A stretch of 57,949 nt of DNA, taken from positions 1-57,949 of the forward strand of contig NZ_JACESE010000023.1 in assembly GCF_013911965.1 (NCBI RefSeq), in the 5' to 3' direction. Both the position numbers and the translations under genes were made by a program. This stretch comes from Phenylobacterium sp. GTDB taxonomy: Bacteria > Pseudomonadota > Alphaproteobacteria > Caulobacterales > Caulobacteraceae. Below are positions 20,980 to 28,105 of the stretch, piece by piece. Within the stretch, counting starts at the first letter, position 1, and each line of letters opens with the position of its first letter. A model generated the notes under the pieces. The model had not been told where the DNA came from. It saw nothing but the letters and a program-made list of their open reading frames with translations, and did not search any database.

Positions 20980-21594
20980 ATGTCGCAAATCGACCGGACG
21001 CCCGGCGAGCGGCCCCGGCTGGTCATCGGACTGACGGGGGCCAGCGGCGTGGCCTACGGCCTGCGGGCGCTGGACGCCTGCCGGGATCTGGGGGTCGAGA
21101 GCCATCTGGTGATCAGCCGCTCGGCGGCCCTGACCCTTGCCCAGGAATCGGGCGCCACGGTCGCCGAGGTCAACGCCCGGGCCGATGTGGCCTATCGGGC
21201 CGGCGACGTCGGCGCGGCCATCGCCTCGGGCTCCTTTCCGACGCTCGGCATGCTCGTCGCCCCCTGCTCGGTGCGGACGATGAGCGAGATCGCCACCGGC
21301 GTGACCTCGTCCCTGCTCACCCGCGCCGCCGACGTGACGCTGAAGGAGCGCCGGCCGCTGGTGCTGATGGTGCGCGAGACGCCGCTGCACCTGGGCCACC
21401 TGCGCACGATGGTGAAGCTGGCCGAGATGGGCGCCGTCATCGCCCCGCCCCTGCCGGCCTTCTACGCCAAGCCGCTGACCATCGAGGAGATGATCGACCA
21501 GTCGGTGGGGCGCAGCCTGGACCTCTTCGGCCTCTCCTGGCGGCCGGTGAAGCGCTGGGGCCGCGACGTGGGGCCCATCCAGGGCGAGGACTGA
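20980..21594 (+). CDS. ubiX: Flavin prenyltransferase UbiX
   Basis: UbiX (204 residues) joins dimethylallyl phosphate to FMN, making the prenylated flavin used by UbiD-type decarboxylases, including the one in ubiquinone synthesis. Typical segments are the N-terminal GLTGASGVAYGLRAL, SGSFPTLGMLVAPCSVRTMSEIATG, and the C-terminal RETPLHLGHLRTMVKLAEMGAVIAPPLPAFY. Ubiquinone is consistent with the COQ9-family gene at 30 kb. I chose the ATG at 20980 (GGAGGG upstream). It is followed after five bases by the TIGR02444 gene, so the two are co-transcribed. Confidence 0.94.
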   Translation: MSQIDRTPGERPRLVIGLTGASGVAYGLRALDACRDLGVESHLVISRSAALTLAQESGATVAEVNARADVAYRAGDVGAAIASGSFPTLGMLVAPCSVRTMSEIATGVTSSLLTRAADVTLKERRPLVLMVRETPLHLGHLRTMVKLAEMGAVIAPPLPAFYAKPLTIEEMIDQSVGRSLDLFGLSWRPVKRWGRDVGPIQGED

Positions 21595-21599
21595 GGCCC

Positions 21600-22058
21600 A
21601 TGGGGATCTGGGAGTGGGCCCTGGCCATCTACGGACAGGAGGGCGTCAGCGCCGCGGCGCTGGAGCTGCAGGACGCCCACGGCCAGAACGTGCCCTTCCT
21701 GCTGTGGGCGGTCTATGCCGAGGCCGGCGATCCCGACCGGCTGGCGCAGGCCGCCGACCTCGCGCGGCGGTGGGAGAGCGCGGCGGTGAAGCCCCTGCGG
21801 GCCGCGCGGCGGGCGCTTAAGCCGCCGCTCCTCGGAGTGGCCGAGGCCGACCGCGAAGATCTGCGCGAGACGGTCAAGGCCGCCGAGCTGCGGGCCGAGC
21901 GCATCCTGCTCGAGGCTCTGGACCGGCAGGCCGGCGGATCGCGGGACGGGGCCTCGACCCTGGAGGCGCTGAAGGCCGCCGCGCGGGCCTGGGGCGCGCC
22001 GGCGCCGGAGACGGCCCTGGCGGCGCTCGCCGGCGCCCTGCGCCAGGCGGGGGCATAA
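21600..22058 (+). CDS. TIGR02444 family conserved protein
   Basis: A 152-residue cytoplasmic protein resembling the TIGR02444 family of unknown function. The family motif is at the N-terminus: WEWALAIYGQEGVSAAALELQDAHGQNVPFLLW is typical, with conserved tryptophans and the DxxGxNVxxLL pattern. The rest is alanine- and arginine-rich helix. It starts five bases after the ubiX stop; the ribosome binding site (GAGGA) lies in the end of ubiX. Confidence 0.75.
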   Translation: MGIWEWALAIYGQEGVSAAALELQDAHGQNVPFLLWAVYAEAGDPDRLAQAADLARRWESAAVKPLRAARRALKPPLLGVAEADREDLRETVKAAELRAERILLEALDRQAGGSRDGASTLEALKAAARAWGAPAPETALAALAGALRQAGA

Positions 22059-22134
22059 GGCCGCCTTTACCGGTCTGACGCAAAACCGGAAGATGTTGAG
22101 CATTCCGGCTGAGGCGCCGGGATGGGGGGTGGCG

Positions 22135-22362
22135 ATGAACGACTTCGGACCAGGCGACAGTCCCGACCGGGACGAAATGCTGCGGGCCCGCCTGGCCGAG
22201 GCGCGGCAGGAGCACGCGGATCTGGACGTCGTCGTCCAGGCGCTGGCGGCCATGCCGACGCCGAACCTGGGCGTGCTGGGGCGTTTCAAGCGCAAGAAGC
22301 TCGCCCTGAAGGACGAGATCGCCGCTCTGGAAGATCAGCTCACGCCCGACATCATCGCCTGA
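22135..22362 (+). CDS. DUF465 (YdcH-like) family protein
   Basis: A 75-residue two-helix protein in which the second half, LGRFKRKKLALKDEIAALEDQL, is the classic DUF465 C-terminal helix. The first helix (MLRARLAEARQEHADLDVVV) carries the conserved ExxHxxLD pattern. I chose the ATG at 22135 because a GGGGGGTGG ribosome binding site precedes it and the protein then has family length; an ATG at 22093 is in frame. It converges on the MarR gene 22 bases later. Confidence 0.8.
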   Translation: MNDFGPGDSPDRDEMLRARLAEARQEHADLDVVVQALAAMPTPNLGVLGRFKRKKLALKDEIAALEDQLTPDIIA

Positions 22363-22384
22363 CGCCGCAGGCGGCTCAGGCGGC

Positions 22385-22963
22385 TCAGGCGGCCTTCTTG
22401 GCCTTCTTCTTCTTCTTTTCGGCCTTCGCCTTCTTGGGCTTGTCGGCCTTGGCCTTTTCGGGCTTCGGCGCCTTGGGCTCGACCGGCGCCTCGCCCGCCT
22501 CGCCGGCCTGGACCAGCTGGCGCAGCTGGGCGACGAAGGCTTCGCGCTTGGAGCCGCCGATCAGGCCGAGCACCCGGGCGTCGGCCGCCGCCATGCGCGG
22601 CTTGGCGGCGGTCAGGGCGGCGCGGCCCGCCTCGGTCAGGCGCACGGCGTTGGCCCGGGCGTCGGCGGTGGAGCGCTCGCGCGCCAGCAGACCCTTGGCG
22701 ATCATCCGCGCGGCCATGTCGGCCAGGGTCGAGCGGTCGATGCCGGTGGCGCGGACGAGGTCGGTCTGGGTCAGCCCCTCCTGCGCCTCAACGGCGGCCA
22801 GCACGGCGTACTGGCGCTGGGTCAGGGGATCGTCGCCGAACTCCTCGGCATAGATGTCGAGCGAGACCTGCAGCGCCCGGTGGAGCAGATGGCTGGGGGA
22901 ATCGTCGAGGGCGCCGGCGGCGCCCGCCGGCGCAGCGACCTGATCGCTCTTGGTCTTGGCCAT
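22385..22963 (-). CDS. MarR-family transcriptional regulator with lysine-rich tail
   Basis: A 192-residue winged-helix repressor of the MarR family. The DNA-binding domain is seen as LTQRQYAVLAAVEAQEGLTQTDLVRATGIDRSTLADMAARMIAKGLLARE, followed by the wing DARANAVRLTEAG. The last 35 residues are a low-complexity tail made of lysine, alanine, proline and glutamate (KPEKAKADKPKKAKAE and more), resembling histone H1-like tails; this is unusual for MarR. The ATG at 22963 has GGGAGG upstream. No ligand is apparent, and no divergent target gene is adjacent. Confidence 0.85.
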   Translation of the reverse strand: MAKTKSDQVAAPAGAAGALDDSPSHLLHRALQVSLDIYAEEFGDDPLTQRQYAVLAAVEAQEGLTQTDLVRATGIDRSTLADMAARMIAKGLLARERSTADARANAVRLTEAGRAALTAAKPRMAAADARVLGLIGGSKREAFVAQLRQLVQAGEAGEAPVEPKAPKPEKAKADKPKKAKAEKKKKKAKKAA

Positions 22964-23069
22964 GGGCCCGCCTCCCACCCGCCGATTCACGTCACGGGGG
23001 AGATTACAGTCCTTGTGCGTCGCTTTGACGACGGAACATCCGTGGGCGGCAGGTCGCCGCCTGACCGGC

Positions 23070-23663
23070 TCAGTCGGCGGGCGGCGGGGGCGGGACCTCG
23101 GCCTTGCGCATGTGCTTCATCATCAGCGGAACCTGGGCGAAGGAGAAGACGAGCCCCAGGATCATCAGGCCGGGCATGCGGAAGAGGACCCAGACCTCGT
23201 TGGACTGGGTGCGCCAGACCACCTCGTTGAGGGCCGCGACGGCCAGGAAGTAGAGGCCGTAGTTGATCGTCAGCTTGCGCCAGGCCTCGTCGGGCATGGC
23301 GAGGGCCGAGCCGATCATCATCTTCAGCGGGCTCTTGCCGAAGGCCAGCGCCCCCAGCAGCACGCCGCCGAAGATGGCGTTCATGATGGTCGGCTTGATC
23401 TTCACGAAGGTCTCGTCCTGGAAGATCAGGGTGAGGGTCCCGAAGAAGAGGGCCGCCCCGCCGGAAATGGCCGGAATGGGGGCGATCCGCCGCTCCAGCG
23501 CCAGGCCGATCAGCAGGGAGACGGCCGAGCCGCCCACCAGCCACCAGGTGGCCGCCACCAGGTCGCGGCCGGTGAAGGCGAAGAAGCCGACCAGGAAGGC
23601 GATCAGCCCGCCATAGTCGACGGTGAAGCGGACGGCGCGGTGGGCGCCGGGCGACAGCCTCAT
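23070..23663 (-). CDS. yciB: Inner membrane septation protein YciB/IspA family
   Basis: A 197-residue polytopic membrane protein of the YciB (intracellular septation protein A) family, with about five membrane helices. Hallmarks are the PTIMNAIFGGVLLGAL segment, the DEAWRKLTINYGLYFL motif and NEVVWR. In enterobacteria YciB interacts with divisome and cell-wall elongation proteins and affects envelope integrity. It overlaps the end of ftsY by four bases, so the two membrane-biogenesis genes are translationally coupled. The C-terminus ends in a short proline run. Confidence 0.9.
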   Translation of the reverse strand: MRLSPGAHRAVRFTVDYGGLIAFLVGFFAFTGRDLVAATWWLVGGSAVSLLIGLALERRIAPIPAISGGAALFFGTLTLIFQDETFVKIKPTIMNAIFGGVLLGALAFGKSPLKMMIGSALAMPDEAWRKLTINYGLYFLAVAALNEVVWRTQSNEVWVLFRMPGLMILGLVFSFAQVPLMMKHMRKAEVPPPPPAD

Positions 23664-24595
23664 TGGTCCTCCAGTCCGACCAGGGAGCGGGCGAAGGCGC
23701 GGGGATCGAAGGGCTGCAGGTCGTCGACGCCTTCGCCGACGCCGATCAGCTTGATGGGGCTGTCCGAGGCCTGGGCCACCGGCACCAGCACGCCGCCGCG
23801 GGCCGTGCCGTCCAGCTTGGTCATGACGATGCCCGAGACGCCGATCTGGTTGCCGAAGATGTTCTCCTGGGCGAGCGCGTTGCGCCCCACCGTGGCGTCC
23901 AGCACCAGCAGGGTCTCGTGCGGGGCCTCGGGATCGATCTTCTTCAGCACCCGGTTGATCTTCAGGAGCTCCTCCATCAGGCCCGCCTTGTTCTGCAGGC
24001 GCCCGGCGGTGTCGATGAGGACCACGTCATAGGCCTCGGCCCGGGCGCGCTCATAGGCGTCGAAGGCCAGGCCCGCGGCGTCGGAGCCGGTCGGGCGGGA
24101 CATGAAGTCGGCGCCGGCCCGGTCGGCCCAGACCGACAGCTGCTCGACGGCGGCGGCGCGGAAGGTGTCGCCGGCCACCACCAGCACCTTGGCCCCGCGG
24201 CGGACGAGGTCGACGGCGATCTTGCCGAGCGTGGTCGTCTTGCCCGATCCGTTCACGCCGATGAACAGGACGACATAGGGCTTCGGACCCGAAAGGGGCG
24301 CGAACTCGCCGCGCCGGGGGGCGAGCTCGTCGCCGATGGCGCGGGCCAGCGCCTCCTTGATCTCCGCCTCGTCGACGCTCTTGCCGAAGCGCTCGGCGGC
24401 GAAGGCCTGGGTGATCCTGGCGGCCGACCGGGGGCCCAGATCGGCCTCGATCAGCATCTCCTCCAGCTCGTCCAGCTTGGCCTGGTCGAGGGGCTGTTTG
24501 ACGAAGCTGGAGACCACCTGCTCGGACATCTGCCGCGACGAGCGCGACAGGCCGTCGGTCAGGCGCTGAAACCAGCCTTTCTTCTGTTCCGTCAT
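23660..24595 (-). CDS. ftsY: Signal recognition particle receptor FtsY
   Basis: FtsY (311 residues) is the GTPase receptor that docks SRP-ribosome complexes at the inner membrane. It has only a short N-terminal extension rather than the long acidic domain of E. coli, as is usual in alphaproteobacteria. GTPase motifs are G1 GVNGSGKTT (113-121), the DTFRAAAVEQL insertion-box segment, DTAGRLQNK, and G4 TKLDGTARGG. The membrane-targeting amphipathic helix is probably GWFQRLTDGLSRS at the start. It is the first gene of a two-gene operon with yciB and is divergent from ccmC. Confidence 0.96.
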   Translation of the reverse strand: MTEQKKGWFQRLTDGLSRSSRQMSEQVVSSFVKQPLDQAKLDELEEMLIEADLGPRSAARITQAFAAERFGKSVDEAEIKEALARAIGDELAPRRGEFAPLSGPKPYVVLFIGVNGSGKTTTLGKIAVDLVRRGAKVLVVAGDTFRAAAVEQLSVWADRAGADFMSRPTGSDAAGLAFDAYERARAEAYDVVLIDTAGRLQNKAGLMEELLKINRVLKKIDPEAPHETLLVLDATVGRNALAQENIFGNQIGVSGIVMTKLDGTARGGVLVPVAQASDSPIKLIGVGEGVDDLQPFDPRAFARSLVGLEDQ

Positions 24596-24747
24596 GTCTC
24601 GCCTTCTAGACGGGGCGGCCCGATTTGTCGCGGTCTTCTCCCACGTCGCAGGCGTGGGGGCGGATCTGGAGCCGGCGCGAACGGGCGGGCGACTGCGGCT
24701 TCTGCGTCTCTTGCTCGGGCGGGCGCGGCCGGGCTAATTGCGGCCCC

Positions 24748-25476
24748 ATGATCCCGGCCCCGGCCTTCCTGTCCAATCCCGAGCGGTTCATGGCCTTTTC
24801 GCGCTGGGCCGCGCCCATGTTCGGCGCGATCGCGGCCGCGCTGGCGCTCGCCGGCCTCTATCTCGGCTTCGCCGCGCCGGAGGACTACCAGCAGGGCGAC
24901 ACGGTGCGGATCATGTTCATCCATGTGCCGGCCGCCTGGATGAGCCTCTTCTGCTACGCCTGCCTGGGCGGCGCGAGCTTCCTGGCGCTGGTCTTCCGCC
25001 ATGCCCTGGCCGACGCCGCGGCCCAGGCGGCCGCGCCGCTGGGGGCGGGCTTCACCCTGCTGGCCCTGGCCACCGGCTCGCTCTGGGGCCGGCCCATGTG
25101 GGGGGCCTGGTGGGTGTGGGACGCGCGCATGACCTCGGTGCTCGTCCTCTTCCTCTTCTATGTGGCCTATATCGCCCTGCGCGCGGCCATGGACGACGAG
25201 GCCAAGGCGGCCCGCGCCGGCGCCATTCTGGCGCTGGTCGGCCTGGTCAACCTGCCGATCGTCAAGTTCTCGGTGGACTGGTGGAACAGCCTGCACCAGG
25301 GCGCCTCGGTCTTCCGCGCCGACGGGCCGACGGTGGCGCCGGTCTTCCTCTGGCCCCTGCTGCTCATGGGCCTGGCCTATATGGCCGCCTTCGGCTCCCT
25401 CTGGCTCGTCCGCATCCGGGGCGAGGTCTGGCGCCGCCGGGCCGAGGCGCTGGCGCTCCGCGCCGCGAGGGCCTGA
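24748..25476 (+). CDS. ccmC: Haem transporter/haem-handling permease CcmC
   Basis: CcmC (242 residues) is a six-helix membrane protein that loads haem onto CcmE. The haem-binding tryptophan-rich motif is WGRPMWGAWWVWDARMTS, with the flanking conserved histidines in FIHVPAAW and SLHQGASV. The ATG at 24748 gives a normal-length protein. It begins the second ccm block, ccmC-ccmD-ccmG, whose genes are nearly contiguous. The remaining subunits CcmA and CcmB are encoded about 6 kb upstream. Confidence 0.95.
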   Translation: MIPAPAFLSNPERFMAFSRWAAPMFGAIAAALALAGLYLGFAAPEDYQQGDTVRIMFIHVPAAWMSLFCYACLGGASFLALVFRHALADAAAQAAAPLGAGFTLLALATGSLWGRPMWGAWWVWDARMTSVLVLFLFYVAYIALRAAMDDEAKAARAGAILALVGLVNLPIVKFSVDWWNSLHQGASVFRADGPTVAPVFLWPLLLMGLAYMAAFGSLWLVRIRGEVWRRRAEALALRAARA

Positions 25477-25480
25477 CGCG

Positions 25481-25687
25481 ATGCTCGATCTCGACGCCGG
25501 CGCCTATGCGGCCTTCGTCTGGCCGTCCTTCGCGATCACCGCGCTGGTCTTCGCCCTGATGGTGGGAAGCTCGCTGAACCACGCCCGCCACTGGCGCCGC
25601 CGGACCGAGGCCCTGCGCCAGATCACCGAAAAAAGTGAGGCGGCCGAGGCCGCCGAGCGCGAGGCGGCGCGGGAGAAGGACGCATGA
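25481..25687 (+). CDS. ccmD: Haem exporter small subunit CcmD
   Basis: CcmD is a 68-residue single-pass protein that holds CcmABC and CcmE together. It has the typical order: a short N-terminus (LDLDAGAYAAFVWPS, matching the family's G-x-Y-A-x-F-V-W-x-S), one membrane helix (AITALVFALMVGSS), then a charged coiled-coil-like tail. It starts four bases after ccmC and overlaps ccmG by four bases. Confidence 0.92.
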   Translation: MLDLDAGAYAAFVWPSFAITALVFALMVGSSLNHARHWRRRTEALRQITEKSEAAEAAEREAAREKDA

Positions 25688-26199
25688 GCCGCTGGCTCGC
25701 CCTCCTGCCGCTGGTCGCCCTGGTGGCCATGGGCCTGCTCTTCGGCCTCTATTCCCTGAACCGCAATCCGCAGGTCCAGCCCGACGCCCTGGTGGGCCGG
25801 CCCGTGCCCGCAGTCACCCTGCCGACCCTGGCCGAAGGCGCGCCCACGCCGGTGCGCGAGGCGCTGGGCGGCGAGGTCGCGCTGGTCAACTTCTTCGCCT
25901 CCTGGTGCGCGCCCTGCGAGGTGGAGCACCCGACGCTGATGGCGCTCAAGGACCGCGGCGTGAGGATCGTCGGGATCGCCTACAAGGACGCCCCGCCCCA
26001 GACGCAGGCCTTCCTGACGCGCCTGGGCGACCCCTTCGCCGCCCGCCTCGTCGACCGCGACGGCGCCGCCGGCATCGAGTTCGGCGTCACCGGCGTGCCG
26101 GAAACCTACCTCGTGGGCGCGGACGGCGTGATCCTCGCCAAGCACACGGGGCCGCTGACGCTGGAGGATGCGGAGGCGTTGCTGGCGAAGGCGGAGTAG
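25684..26199 (+). CDS. ccmG: Thiol:disulphide oxidoreductase CcmG/DsbE
   Basis: CcmG (171 residues) is a membrane-anchored periplasmic thioredoxin that keeps the CXXCH haem-binding cysteines of apocytochrome c reduced. An N-terminal membrane anchor (residues 5-23) is followed by the thioredoxin domain with the active site WCAPC (C75, C78), the acidic GIAYKD insert typical of CcmG, and the cis-proline segment GVPETYL. Its start overlaps ccmD by four bases. The following gene has different base composition, so the operon probably ends here. Confidence 0.93.
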   Translation: MSRWLALLPLVALVAMGLLFGLYSLNRNPQVQPDALVGRPVPAVTLPTLAEGAPTPVREALGGEVALVNFFASWCAPCEVEHPTLMALKDRGVRIVGIAYKDAPPQTQAFLTRLGDPFAARLVDRDGAAGIEFGVTGVPETYLVGADGVILAKHTGPLTLEDAEALLAKAE

Positions 26200-26239
26200 G
26201 GGCGGAGGCGGTCAGCCGTTAGCAAGCGATAGGCCAGCT

Positions 26240-26818
26240 ATGACCGACATGTTCAACCCTGAGTTTGACGAGCCGCTGTTGGTTGAGTGTGCTCAGTGGG
26301 TTGGCCGGCTCTGCAACACGTGGGCGCGTCTTGAGTTGGAGATCGTGAATCTGTGTGGCGCGCTTCTCCAAGCACCTAACGACGATGTCTCGAATGCGAT
26401 GATCCAAGCCTTCGACTTTCGGGCGCAGATTAGTGCAATTCGTTTAGGGGCAGTCGCACGTGAACTTCCGAGCGGTTGGGCGGAGCTAATCCATGATGAA
26501 GTCGACTATATTGACCAGACCCTGCGTCCTCGTCGAAATCGTTACGTCCACAGCATGTGGTTGAGGTCATCGGAGGGTGAACTCTGGCGTGTTGATCAGA
26601 CGCCACGGGTGTACCGGGCGCAGGCCAAGCAACCGCTTTCATGGGCCGGCCGGTCCGTTGTCACTGAAACTATCTCAGCAATCAGAGAAACCGTGGCTGA
26701 GATCGACGCGCACGGCGGCTTTGTCTTTCAGCTTGCATCAGACCTAAGTTGGCCTCCGCTCCCGGATTTAGCCGCGAGGCTCGGCGAACAGCCTCGAAGA
26801 GCACTGGCGCGGAGCTAG
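26240..26818 (+). CDS. Unknown protein with HEPN-like Rx4H motif, atypical base composition
   Basis: A 192-residue protein that I do not recognise. Codon use and GC content are visibly lower than in all neighbours (many TTG, GTT, CGT and AAT codons), suggesting recent transfer. It is predicted to be helical and soluble. The segment RPRRNRYVHSMW contains R99-N-x3-H104, the Rx4H signature of HEPN-domain RNases found in toxin and defence systems, preceded by a long helix (EIVNLCGALLQ) as in HEPN folds. No partner antitoxin or nucleotidyltransferase gene is next to it; the next genes are a membrane protein and an XRE regulator. HEPN assignment is tentative. Confidence 0.6.
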   Translation: MTDMFNPEFDEPLLVECAQWVGRLCNTWARLELEIVNLCGALLQAPNDDVSNAMIQAFDFRAQISAIRLGAVARELPSGWAELIHDEVDYIDQTLRPRRNRYVHSMWLRSSEGELWRVDQTPRVYRAQAKQPLSWAGRSVVTETISAIRETVAEIDAHGGFVFQLASDLSWPPLPDLAARLGEQPRRALARS

Positions 26819-26819
26819 T

Positions 26820-26837
26820 TGTCAGGTTGACCTGACA
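26820..26837 (+). promoter_or_regulatory. Operator palindrome 1 (TGTCAGGT-N2-ACCTGACA)
   Basis: TGTCAGGTTGACCTGACA is a perfect 8+8 palindrome around two central bases. It is one of a pair, 27 bases apart centre to centre, upstream of the membrane protein/XRE regulator genes. Such paired palindromes are typical operators for Cro/CI-type repressors. Confidence 0.75.
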
Positions 26838-26846
26838 CGCCCTCCA

Positions 26847-26864
26847 TGTCAGGTTCACCTGACA
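26847..26864 (+). promoter_or_regulatory. Operator palindrome 2 (TGTCAGGT-N2-ACCTGACA)
   Basis: TGTCAGGTTCACCTGACA repeats the same 8+8 palindrome as the site at 26820, differing only in one central base. It ends six bases before the GGAGG ribosome binding site of the gene starting at 26879, so a bound protein could block the promoter or transcript start. Confidence 0.75.
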
Positions 26865-26878
26865 TTGCGGAGGACCCC

Positions 26879-27262
26879 ATGGACGCCAGTCAACGCCGGT
26901 ACGTGCGCCGGATCGCCGCCTTCGGGGGCGGCTATGTGGCGGTGAACATCGCCGCCATCTTCGGGGCCTTCGACGACATCGGGCCCACGGCGGCCTGGGT
27001 GCTGGCGCTCGCGGTGGCCGCGCCGGTGGCGGGGCAGCTCTGGGCGCTGCTCGCCCTGATGCGCGACAGCGACGAGTTCGTCCGCGCGGTGGAGGCCAAG
27101 CGCTTCATCCTGGCGGCGGGCGGCGCCATCGCCCTCTTCAGCGCCTGGGGGTTCGGCGAGAGCTATGCGAACGCCCCGCACGCGCCGGGCTGGCTGGTCT
27201 TCCCCCTCTTCTGGGCGATCTATGGGGCGGTCTCGCCCTTCGTCCGCACGAGCCGGGTCTAG
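26879..27262 (+). CDS. Small four-helix membrane protein paired with an XRE regulator
   Basis: A 127-residue inner membrane protein with four hydrophobic segments: YVAVNIAAIFGAF, AAWVLALAVAAPVAGQLWALLAL, FILAAGGAIALFSAWGF and LVFPLFWAIYGAVS. A short charged loop (DSDEFVRAVEAKR) lies between helices 2 and 3. I do not recognise a named family; similar proteins commonly accompany short XRE regulators in alphaproteobacteria. The ATG at 26879 is preceded by GCGGAGGA at good spacing, whereas an ATG at 26846 lies within operator 2. Its stop is five bases before the XRE start, so the two genes form an operon. Confidence 0.7.
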   Translation: MDASQRRYVRRIAAFGGGYVAVNIAAIFGAFDDIGPTAAWVLALAVAAPVAGQLWALLALMRDSDEFVRAVEAKRFILAAGGAIALFSAWGFGESYANAPHAPGWLVFPLFWAIYGAVSPFVRTSRV

Positions 27263-27267
27263 GGGCC

Positions 27268-27465
27268 TTGCGCAACCGACTGCGCGAGCTGCGCGCCGAA
27301 CGGGGGTGGACGCAAGGCCAGCTGGGCGAACGGCTGGGCGTGTCGCGCCAGGCGGTCAATGCGCTGGAGACCGAGAAGCACGACCCCTCCCTCGACCTCG
27401 CCTTCCGCATCGCCGCCCTCTTTGGCCTGGCGGTGGAGGAGATCTTCGCCAATCCTCACGGATAA
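27268..27465 (+). CDS. Short XRE (Cro/CI) family transcriptional regulator
   Basis: A 65-residue protein that is essentially one helix-turn-helix domain: LRELRAERGWTQGQLGERLGVSRQAVNALETEKHDPSLDLAFRIAALF is the standard XRE pattern, ending in VEEIFANPHG. It starts at TTG, five bases after the membrane protein stop, with AGGGG upstream. The twin palindromes before the membrane protein gene are the likely operator, making an autoregulated two-gene unit. What signal the membrane protein contributes is unknown. Confidence 0.85.
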   Translation: MRNRLRELRAERGWTQGQLGERLGVSRQAVNALETEKHDPSLDLAFRIAALFGLAVEEIFANPHG

Positions 27466-27527
27466 AGAGCGGGCCGCAGGGGCGAGGGGCTGGCGGACGG
27501 GCGTCCGGCGCCTTAGCTCCGCAGGCG

Positions 27528-28022
27528 ATGAGCCCCGACCTTTCCCTCCGACCCGCCACGCCCGCCGACGCCGATGCGGTGTGGGCGATCCTGGAGCCGA
27601 CCATCCGGGCGGGCGAGACCTACGCCCTGCCGCGCGACCTGCCGCGCGAGGCGGCGATCGCCTACTGGCTGGGGGCCGACCGGGAGACCTTCGTGGCCGA
27701 AAGCGGCGGCGAGATCCTGGGCACCTACTATCTGCGCGCCAACCAGCCGGGGGGCGGGGCGCATGTGGCCAATTGCGGCTTCATGACCGCGAGCGCCGCC
27801 GCCGGCCGCGGGGTGGCGCGGGCCATGTGCGCCCATGCGCTGGACCACGCCCGGGCCCGCGGCTTCCGCGCCATGCAGTTCAACTTCGTGGTCTCGACCA
27901 ATGAGCGCGCCGTGCGCCTGTGGCGGGGCCTGGGCTTCGAGATCGTCGGCCGCCTGCCCGGCGCCTTCGACCATCCGGTCCATGGCGAGGTGGACGCCCT
28001 GGTGATGTTCCAGAGGCTGTAG
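27528..28022 (+). CDS. GNAT-family N-acetyltransferase
   Basis: A 164-residue acetyltransferase of the GNAT superfamily. The acetyl-CoA pyrophosphate-binding loop is AAAGRGVARAMCAHAL, with the preceding strand VANCGFMT and the following motif B FNFVVSTNERAVRLWRGLGFEIVGRLPGAF, close to the phosphinothricin/amino-acid acetyltransferase subgroup. The substrate is unknown. The ATG at 27528 is the most sensible start, with no ideal ribosome binding site. It follows the XRE gene by 62 bases in the same direction. Confidence 0.85.
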   Translation: MSPDLSLRPATPADADAVWAILEPTIRAGETYALPRDLPREAAIAYWLGADRETFVAESGGEILGTYYLRANQPGGGAHVANCGFMTASAAAGRGVARAMCAHALDHARARGFRAMQFNFVVSTNERAVRLWRGLGFEIVGRLPGAFDHPVHGEVDALVMFQRL

Positions 28023-28105
28023 AAGAACGCCGTTCTTCGGACTTGACGGAAAACCATAGGCCGCTAACTCTCCGCATCTCAATCATAGGTCGAGGCGGGG
28101 ATCTC

